Of a DNA stretch of 35,513 bases, positions 26,177 through 33,014 are shown piece after piece. Each line of letters starts with the position of its first letter. The stretch's first letter is position 1. The translations under genes were made by a program, and so were the position numbers. Below the pieces are notes generated by a model, which had not been told where the DNA came from, ran no database searches, and saw only the letters and a program-made list of their open reading frames with translations. The stretch is from positions 1 to 35,513 of the forward strand of contig JALSIV010000004.1 in the NCBI GenBank assembly GCA_026989685.1, read 5' to 3'. The stretch is from Pirellulaceae bacterium (GTDB lineage: Bacteria > Planctomycetota > Planctomycetia > Pirellulales > Pirellulaceae).

Positions 26177-28156
26177 ATGGCACAAGTGATTGACAACACG
26201 CGCGAGCGTACGGTCGAGACCGAAGACAAGTACGAATATCCGGGGATACCGACCACCTGCGATGGTGCCGAGGCGGTCGTGTGGGTCGAGCGGCATGTGT
26301 GCCAGGGTTCGGGCGCCTACCCCATCACCAGCTCGACCACCATGGGCTCGGGGTTCAACGCGGCTGCCAGCAATGGACTCCCCAATCTCTGGGGGGATCA
26401 ACTGGTATTTGTCGAGCCGGAAAGCGAGCATTCCTCGGCGACCTTTTGCGAAGGGTTCGCCTTGGCCGGTGGTCGCGTCACCAACTTCACTTCGGGGCAG
26501 GGGCTGGTGCTGATGAAAGAGGTGCTCTACACCATCTCCGGCAAACGGTTGCCGGTGGTGTTCAATATTGGTGCTCGAGCGCTCACCAGCCAGAGTCTCA
26601 ACGTGCACGCGGGTCATGACGACGTGATGGCGGTGGCTGACTGCGGGTGGGGCATTCTGTTTGCGCGGAACGCGCAGGAGGCGGGCGACCTCTGCCTGAT
26701 CGCTCGTCGCGCCGCCGAAGACTCTCACACGCCGTTCCTCAACGTCCAGGACGGTTTCCTCACCACGCACACCGTGGAGACGGTACGACTTTGCGAACCG
26801 GAGTTCATGAAGCAGTACGTGGGACCTCCCAGCGAGAAGCTGATGAATCTGATGGATCCCCACAATCCGGTCATGTCGGGCGTGGTTCAGAACCAGGACT
26901 CGTACATGAAAGGGAAAATCTCCCAGCGCTGGTATTACGACCGGGTCCAGCCGGCTTTGGAGGAGGCGTTTCGCGAATTCGCCATGAAGACGGGTCGGCG
27001 ATACGACTTCGTGATGCCGTACCGCTGCGAGGATGCCGAGTACATCTTGATCGGGATGGGCTCCTACCTGGAGACGGCGCAGACGACTATCGACTATTTG
27101 CGGGAAGAGAAAGGAATTGCGGCGGGCTGCCTCAGCATCTGCTGCTTCCGCCCCTTCCCGGCTCGTGAAATCGTCGCTCACACGCACCATGCCAAAGCGA
27201 TTTCGATCATTGAGCGGATGGACGATCCGCTGTCGACCACCGGTAATCACCTCACACGGGAGATCAAAGCGGCGTTTTGCGATGCCTCCTTGGGTGAAAA
27301 CGGTATGGACAAGATCGATCGGATCCCGCGACTGTTTCACGGGGCGGCCGGTCTGGGGAGCCGCGACGTGCGAGCGGGTGACATCATCTCCATCTTCGAG
27401 AACATGCAGGGGCGTCCCGGCCAACACTTCTTTTGCGTTGGCATCGACCATGCCTTGGCGTTGCCTCGCGGCGAAGATCCCGACCTGCGTCCACCGGGAG
27501 CCTTTTCGATGCGAGGCCATTCGGTGGGCGGTTTCGGATCGGTCACCACCAACAAAGTCATCGCCACCATCGCCGGCGACGTGTTCGGCAAAGACGTGCA
27601 GGCCTATCCCAAGTACGGCTCGGAAAAGAAGGGACTGCCGACCACCTACTACCTCACGATCGCCGATTCCCACATTTTCTCGCATTCGGAACTGAAGTAC
27701 GTCGATCTGGTCGTGCTCAACGACACCAATGCTTTGCTCAGTGGCAACCCACTGGTGGGAGCCGTCGAAGGGGCGGCGGTGTTCATGCAGAGTCCGCATA
27801 CCGACCCGAAGGATGTCTGGATTCGCATCCCCGCGCATCACCAGCAGACGATTCGCGAGAAGAAGCTGCGAGTCTATTTCGCCGACATGGTGAAGATCGC
27901 CAAGGAAGTCGCTTCCGAGCCCGATTTGGAGATGCGGATGCAGGGGATCGTCTTGCTCGGTGCATTCCTCAAGTTGACCCCCTACGCTCGAGAAGCCGAA
28001 ATGTCGGACGACGAGGTGTATGCCGGCGTGGAAAAAGCCCTCCGCAAGTACTTCGGCAAACGAGGCGAACAGGTCGTGCAGGACAACCTGACTTGTGTCA
28101 AACGAGGCTATCGCGAAATGCAGGAGATCCCCGCCGAAATGATCGCCGGCAGTTAG
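26177..28156 (+). CDS. Pyruvate:ferredoxin (flavodoxin) oxidoreductase, alpha+gamma part
   Basis: 'CDGAEAVVWVERHVCQGSGAYPITSSTTMG', 'FVEPESEHSSATFCEGFALAGGRVTNFTSGQGLVLMKEVLYTISGKRLPVVFNIGARALT', 'RCEDAEYILIGMGSYLETAQTTIDYLRE', gamma-like 'SMRGHSVGGFGSVTTNKVIATI...YPKYGSEKKGLPTTYYLTIA'. Confidence 0.93.
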   Translation: MAQVIDNTRERTVETEDKYEYPGIPTTCDGAEAVVWVERHVCQGSGAYPITSSTTMGSGFNAAASNGLPNLWGDQLVFVEPESEHSSATFCEGFALAGGRVTNFTSGQGLVLMKEVLYTISGKRLPVVFNIGARALTSQSLNVHAGHDDVMAVADCGWGILFARNAQEAGDLCLIARRAAEDSHTPFLNVQDGFLTTHTVETVRLCEPEFMKQYVGPPSEKLMNLMDPHNPVMSGVVQNQDSYMKGKISQRWYYDRVQPALEEAFREFAMKTGRRYDFVMPYRCEDAEYILIGMGSYLETAQTTIDYLREEKGIAAGCLSICCFRPFPAREIVAHTHHAKAISIIERMDDPLSTTGNHLTREIKAAFCDASLGENGMDKIDRIPRLFHGAAGLGSRDVRAGDIISIFENMQGRPGQHFFCVGIDHALALPRGEDPDLRPPGAFSMRGHSVGGFGSVTTNKVIATIAGDVFGKDVQAYPKYGSEKKGLPTTYYLTIADSHIFSHSELKYVDLVVLNDTNALLSGNPLVGAVEGAAVFMQSPHTDPKDVWIRIPAHHQQTIREKKLRVYFADMVKIAKEVASEPDLEMRMQGIVLLGAFLKLTPYAREAEMSDDEVYAGVEKALRKYFGKRGEQVVQDNLTCVKRGYREMQEIPAEMIAGS

Positions 28157-28243
28157 TCCGTGACCACAACCGACACCCGATTCCCGCCGGGAATCGAATT
28201 CCACGAACGTTTACCCGCTTGTTAGCGTGAGGCAATCAATACC

Positions 28244-29881
28244 ATGTCGAATGAGTCATCGATGAATCGTCCCAGTGAACGGGATCCCTATAACAACAAT
28301 TCGTACGGCACTCTGGTCGACGGCGAATACCGCGAAGTCAATCTGCCGGTACTCGACGTCCACGATTTCAACGACCGCATCATCCACGCCTACGAAGATG
28401 GTACCGCCGAAAACTCCCTGCCGGCCGACCTCTCGGTGGCCCGCTCTCTGGTCCCCGCCGGGACCGCCGCGCTGCGGGACTTCAGCTACATCGCGCCCGA
28501 GATTCCCGAATACATCCCCGAGAACTGCACCGGCTGCATGGAGTGCGTCACCGAATGTCCCGACACGGCCATCTTGGGCAAGGTGCTCTCGGAATCGGAA
28601 GTCGAGAAGAAACTGGCGGAAATCCCCGATCCGGCCGACCGGGAGATGTTCGCCAAGTATTGGGCCAAGACGCGGAAGTATTACGATGGCCCGCAGAAGA
28701 AGGGCAAAGAAGGCGGCCGCTTCGCCATCATCATTGATCCGAGCAAGTGCAAGGGATGCGCCGAGTGCGTCACCGTCTGCGACGATCTGGCCCTGAAAAT
28801 GATCTCCAAGAACGATGAGGTGATGCTGGAAAACCGCAAGGTCCATCATTACTTCAAGAAATTCGGGCCGTCCGACCGGCAGTACATCAACGACAACCTG
28901 CTGGTCGACATGATGCTCCGAGAAGAGACGCACATCTACGTCGGTGGAGCCGGTTCCTGTGCCGGGTGCGGCGAGGGAACCGCCCTGCGGATGCTCTGTT
29001 CGGCCACCGCCGCCAAATACGGGGATCAGTGGGCCATCGTGGCGGCCACCGGTTGCAACACCGTTTACACTTCGACGTACCCTTACAACCCCTACATGGT
29101 CGCCTGGACCAACTCGCTGTTCGAAAATGCTCCTGCGGACGCTATGGGAGTGCGGGCCCGCTGGGACCAGATGGGGTGGCAAGACAAGCCGATCTGGTGT
29201 ATCGGGGGCGACGGAGCCATGTTCGACATCGGCTTCCAGTCCCTCTCGCGGATGTTGGCCTCCGGCATGAACATCAAGGTGTTCGTACTCGATACGCAGG
29301 TCTACTCCAATACGGGCGGGCAGGCGTCGACCAGCACCTACACAGGCCAAAACACCAAGATGAGCCTGCACGGGAAGAAAGTGCAGGGCAAGCAGGAGCG
29401 CCGCAAGGAGATTGCGCAGATCGTGATGATGCATCCCCGCACGTTCGTCGCGCAGACCACCGCGGCACACATGAATCACTTCTACAAATCGGTCATCGGC
29501 GCTTTGGAATTCGACGGCCCGGCCGTCGTCGTCTGCTACACCACCTGCCAGCCGGAACACGGCGTGGCGGACAACATGGCGGCCGACCAGGCCCGACTCG
29601 CCGTCGACTCGCGAGCCTTCCCCTTGCTGGTCTACGATCCCCGCAAAGGAGATACCATCAAGAAACGGTTGTCGCTGCAGGGGAATCCGGCCATGAAAGA
29701 GGACTGGTGGAAAAACCCCAAGACGGGCGAAGTGGTCGACTTCATCACGTTCGCTCGCAGCGAAGGCCGGTTTTCCAAGCATTTCGACAAGGATGGCAAT
29801 CCGTCGGAGTTATTGCTGACTACGAAGCAAGATCGGCTGGAAAACTGGCACGTGCTCCAAGAGCTGGCCGGTCTGCGCTAG
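28244..29881 (+). CDS. Pyruvate:ferredoxin (flavodoxin) oxidoreductase, ferredoxin (delta) + TPP-binding beta part
   Basis: Two 4Fe-4S motifs CTGCMECVTECP and CKGCAECVTVCD; 'GSCAGCGEGTALRML', 'GGDGAMFDIGFQSLSRMLASGMNIKVFVLDTQVYSNTGGQAST'. Confidence 0.95.
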   Translation: MSNESSMNRPSERDPYNNNSYGTLVDGEYREVNLPVLDVHDFNDRIIHAYEDGTAENSLPADLSVARSLVPAGTAALRDFSYIAPEIPEYIPENCTGCMECVTECPDTAILGKVLSESEVEKKLAEIPDPADREMFAKYWAKTRKYYDGPQKKGKEGGRFAIIIDPSKCKGCAECVTVCDDLALKMISKNDEVMLENRKVHHYFKKFGPSDRQYINDNLLVDMMLREETHIYVGGAGSCAGCGEGTALRMLCSATAAKYGDQWAIVAATGCNTVYTSTYPYNPYMVAWTNSLFENAPADAMGVRARWDQMGWQDKPIWCIGGDGAMFDIGFQSLSRMLASGMNIKVFVLDTQVYSNTGGQASTSTYTGQNTKMSLHGKKVQGKQERRKEIAQIVMMHPRTFVAQTTAAHMNHFYKSVIGALEFDGPAVVVCYTTCQPEHGVADNMAADQARLAVDSRAFPLLVYDPRKGDTIKKRLSLQGNPAMKEDWWKNPKTGEVVDFITFARSEGRFSKHFDKDGNPSELLLTTKQDRLENWHVLQELAGLR

Positions 29882-29921
29882 CCACCATTCACCGCCACTA
29901 CCCAGAAACGGACTCGTGTCG

Positions 29922-30110
29922 ATGGCCGTCGTCCGCTGTCAGTGCGGTTGCCGCCTCGCGCGGCCTCTTCCGCACACCTGTCCCCGCTGCGGGGCCGTGA
30001 TCGTGGGACTGCGTCCGCGCCCGCTCATCAGTCCCCTGCTCGTGGTTCCGCTGATCATGGCGTCACTGGTAGGGCTGGTCCTGTTCGCCCTGTGGTGGTC
30101 GCAACGGTAG
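29922..30110 (+). CDS. Zinc-ribbon plus C-terminal transmembrane mini-protein
   Basis: MAVVRCQCGCRLARPLPHTCPRCGAVIVGLRPRPLISPLLVVPLIMASLVGLVLFALWWSQR: CxC...CxxC followed by one hydrophobic helix; start could also be 29916. Confidence 0.55.
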   Translation: MAVVRCQCGCRLARPLPHTCPRCGAVIVGLRPRPLISPLLVVPLIMASLVGLVLFALWWSQR

Positions 30111-30118
30111 CCCTCAAC

Positions 30119-32254
30119 TCACTCGTCTCGCTGCACCGGCAAGAACTGCACGGCGTCGGCGATGCCGTAGCCCCTCGACCCGCGCACGCGCAAGCGGACG
30201 CGAGCCGGCCGGTCCGCGGAAAAGCGGAATCGGCCGAGCGAGTGAAACAACCCATCGATCTCGGGCCGCTTTCGCTGATTCACCGTCACCTCTTGCGTGC
30301 CTTGTGCCGACTCGATCTCGACCCTCAGCGCCGTCGCCCGATTCGGATGCGCCGACCAGCTCAATCTCACTTCATACATACCGCCATCCAACTTCGCGGA
30401 AAACGTGGCCACACCGTCCGACTCCCCATCGTCCTTCAGTGCCTGGTAGCCGTCGCCGACATACGGCTGGATCGAACTGGACCGCCGCCACGGTCCCGTC
30501 AGCCGGGCCATCGAATCGTCCACCACGATTCCCGGCAGTGAACCGGCCCGAATCAGCCGCTTGGGAGGATACTTCTCCAGATCGAGTTCCAAGATCTGAG
30601 CATCGGCCAAGAGTCGCTGCCTGAGTTGCGCATAGGGCACCTGCTGGACGGGGCGTCCATCGCCCTCCAGCGCCATAGCGGCGGCCGTCGCCGCGGACTG
30701 CCCCAGGATCATGAATACCGGTTCCATGCGGATCGATCCGTAGGCGATATGCGATGCGGACAGGCAGACCGGCACCAACAGATTCTCGCACTCATCTTTC
30801 CGGGGCACGATCGAGCGATAGGAGATGACATAGGGACCGCCGGGCGAGACCTGCACATCCCCTTCGTTCTGCACGGTGCCGTCGGGGGTCACGTAGCGCT
30901 GCACGTTGTGCGAGTCCATATTGTAGGACCCCATGCCGACCGGATCGTCGGCAATCCGCTGGCGCCGGCAATCGAGCTCGGTCACCACATAGTCGGCGAC
31001 CATCCGCCGCGCTTCGCGCACGTAGATCACATGGGGCCAGTGGTCGTTGTCGACGAACTCATCCTTGGCCAATCCCCATGTCGCCATCTCTCTACGGATC
31101 TTCTCGGGAACTCGCGGGTGGTGCGTCAGCGTCCACATCAACCCCTGCTGATAGCGCAGGTGTTCACGCAAGATTGCCTCGCGCTGTTCGTCGCTGGCCT
31201 CGGGATAGTCGTAATTCATCCCGATGTTGTCCGTCGAGAACGCGCCGTTGTTGTTCGTATCGGTCTTGCCGTTGGGCACGTAGCGAATACTGAGCGGCAA
31301 CCGCAGGTCCCCCGCCTCGAAATTCCTCAGCAGCAACTCGTACTGCCGTTCGTCATATCCGTCCGGCTTGCGAAAGGGAACTCGGTTCTCGGGAACCCGC
31401 GTCATGCACATGCGGTAGCAGTAAGCCTGCAACCGACGGTCTCCCGCGCCTTCGTTCCCCGGTCCGCCGGCGTGGACGCGAGGCAGCAGGCCGCTGTCGG
31501 GATTGCCCGGCTCGACATAGGGATCGACGGGAACGACGAACCGGTGATTGTGGATGTTGCCTCGGGGCTGCACGCCGTTGAGCGTCTCCCCGTACTTCGA
31601 ATTGGGCTCGCGACCGATCGTGTAACTCACTCCGGCCGCCGCCATCAAGTCCCCTTCGTACGTGGCGTCGATGAAGTAGGCACCGCGGTAGACCGTGCCG
31701 TCCTTCGTGCGGATCGAAACGATCCTCCGATCCTTCACCACCGTGCCGCCTCGGCGGTCCAACCCGCTCCGGCGCACCACGGTCACTCGGTCGGCGACTT
31801 CCCGCAACATGTCCTCCATGACCTGCTCGGCCACGTGCGGCTCGAACGTCCAGATCGCGTCCTCGGCCGGCCGGTATCCCCGAAACTCGCCCGGTCGCTG
31901 AAACCGCCACGACCGGTCTTGATCGTAGTAAGCCTTCAGCCGCCGATAGAATTCTCGGGCCACTCCGCCAATCACCGACTTGTTCCCCGTGTCGGTGTAA
32001 CCGAGACCGCCCGTCGTCAACCCTCCCAGGTGTCCGGTCGGCTCGATCAAGACCGCCTTCTTGCCCATCCGAGCCGCCTGCACGGCCGCCACAACGCCCG
32101 CCGATGTACCGCCATAGATGATAATGTCCCCTTCTACCGTTTTGCCGTGCGCTTGGCCGAGGTCGCCGCACACCGACCAACCGACCAGTCCTATCAGTCC
32201 CCACACCGCTCCAGCCCAGATGCCGTTCATTCTCGCCTTCTCTCCAGATCGCAT
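30119..32254 (-). CDS. Secreted FAD-dependent oxidoreductase (FAD_oxidored family) with C-terminal golvesin/xanthan-lyase-type domain
   Basis: 'GDIIIYGGTSAGVVAAVQAARMGKKAVLIEPTGHLGGLTTGGLGYTDTGNK' (FAD GxGxxG-like), 'YFIDATYEGDLMAAAGVSYTIGRE'; C-terminal 'GDGYQALKDDGESDGVATFSAKLDGGMYEVRLSWSAHPNRATALRVEIE'. ATG 32230 is an alternative start giving a cleaner signal peptide. Confidence 0.85.
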   Translation of the reverse strand: MRSGEKARMNGIWAGAVWGLIGLVGWSVCGDLGQAHGKTVEGDIIIYGGTSAGVVAAVQAARMGKKAVLIEPTGHLGGLTTGGLGYTDTGNKSVIGGVAREFYRRLKAYYDQDRSWRFQRPGEFRGYRPAEDAIWTFEPHVAEQVMEDMLREVADRVTVVRRSGLDRRGGTVVKDRRIVSIRTKDGTVYRGAYFIDATYEGDLMAAAGVSYTIGREPNSKYGETLNGVQPRGNIHNHRFVVPVDPYVEPGNPDSGLLPRVHAGGPGNEGAGDRRLQAYCYRMCMTRVPENRVPFRKPDGYDERQYELLLRNFEAGDLRLPLSIRYVPNGKTDTNNNGAFSTDNIGMNYDYPEASDEQREAILREHLRYQQGLMWTLTHHPRVPEKIRREMATWGLAKDEFVDNDHWPHVIYVREARRMVADYVVTELDCRRQRIADDPVGMGSYNMDSHNVQRYVTPDGTVQNEGDVQVSPGGPYVISYRSIVPRKDECENLLVPVCLSASHIAYGSIRMEPVFMILGQSAATAAAMALEGDGRPVQQVPYAQLRQRLLADAQILELDLEKYPPKRLIRAGSLPGIVVDDSMARLTGPWRRSSSIQPYVGDGYQALKDDGESDGVATFSAKLDGGMYEVRLSWSAHPNRATALRVEIESAQGTQEVTVNQRKRPEIDGLFHSLGRFRFSADRPARVRLRVRGSRGYGIADAVQFLPVQRDE

Positions 32255-32468
32255 GCCGCTTCAACATCACCACAACATATTGTCACCTATCGTGAATGCT
32301 GGCGGCGGGAAACGCAACAGGCCGGACATCCGGTTTTCCCGCGCCATCCCACACAGCCCGAACATCTCGGCCCGTGTCGTGAGCTAGCGTTTAGGTGACG
32401 GCAAGGGCACCGCATCGCGCACCACCATGCTCCGTCGATGTCTCAAGTCCCATCCTCGGTCCGCAGCC

Positions 32469-33002
32469 ATGAGTCCGATCACCAACGCCATGTCCTTAGC
32501 TCAGCAACCATCCACCGCTCGACGATGGCGAGCCCTTCTCCTGGTCCTCCTTTCGCTGGCCCTGGGAATCCTCCTCTCCTCACTCCTCGGCTGCGGCGGC
32601 AAATCGAGTGAAGCCCAGCAGATCGAAGATCCGGGGAAGCTGCTGGAGGACTACGATCGCAGCCGGCGCCGCCACGATCCGATTCGCTTCGAAGAAGTCG
32701 ATCTGGGCGAGTTTTTCACGACGAAATTCATCGCGGGAAAAGGAAGCTATGCCGTCAGTTTCCATCTCTACGCGGTCGTCGATCGGAAACATCGCAGCGA
32801 GCTGATGGAAGCCAAGCAAAAGCGTGAAAAACGCATGCGGGACGCCATCTTCACCACTCTGGCCAAGACGGAACTGGATTACTTTCGCGAGCCGACGCTG
32901 GCGTGGATCCGCTCGGAACTGATGACCGCCATCAACCGCTCGCTGCAGACTCGCGTCGTTCGCGATCTGGTGTTCGGCGAGTTTTCCTTTGAACGGACCT
33001 GA
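32469..33002 (+). CDS. FliL-like membrane/lipoprotein
   Basis: Hydrophobic segment 'RALLLVLLSLALGILLSSLLGCGG'; FliL-like C-terminus 'MRDAIFTTLAKTELDYFREPTLAWIRSELMTAINRSLQTRVVRDLVFGEFSFER'. Upstream ATG 32427 possible. Confidence 0.6.
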   Translation: MSPITNAMSLAQQPSTARRWRALLLVLLSLALGILLSSLLGCGGKSSEAQQIEDPGKLLEDYDRSRRRHDPIRFEEVDLGEFFTTKFIAGKGSYAVSFHLYAVVDRKHRSELMEAKQKREKRMRDAIFTTLAKTELDYFREPTLAWIRSELMTAINRSLQTRVVRDLVFGEFSFERT

Positions 33003-33014
33003 CGGGAGCCCGCC

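Noticed and set aside
25499-28204. 901-aa minus-strand ORF antisense to the end of the 853-aa protein and PFOR alpha/gamma
   Set aside because: Fully antisense to well-supported genes; long spurious ORFs are expected in high-GC DNA; no recognisable domain.
28256-29782. 508-aa minus-strand ORF antisense to PFOR beta
   Set aside because: Antisense shadow of a conserved gene; composition (His/Asp/Val-rich) typical of reverse-frame artefacts.
29979-30000. Another cctgtccccgctgcgg match to the GDRQG-repeat core
   Set aside because: Encodes the zinc-ribbon CPRCG in a different frame and lacks the surrounding repeat; likely coincidental.
30626-32398. 590-aa plus-strand ORF antisense to the FAD oxidoreductase
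   Set aside because: Shadow ORF of a clearly recognisable FAD-binding protein; no domain.
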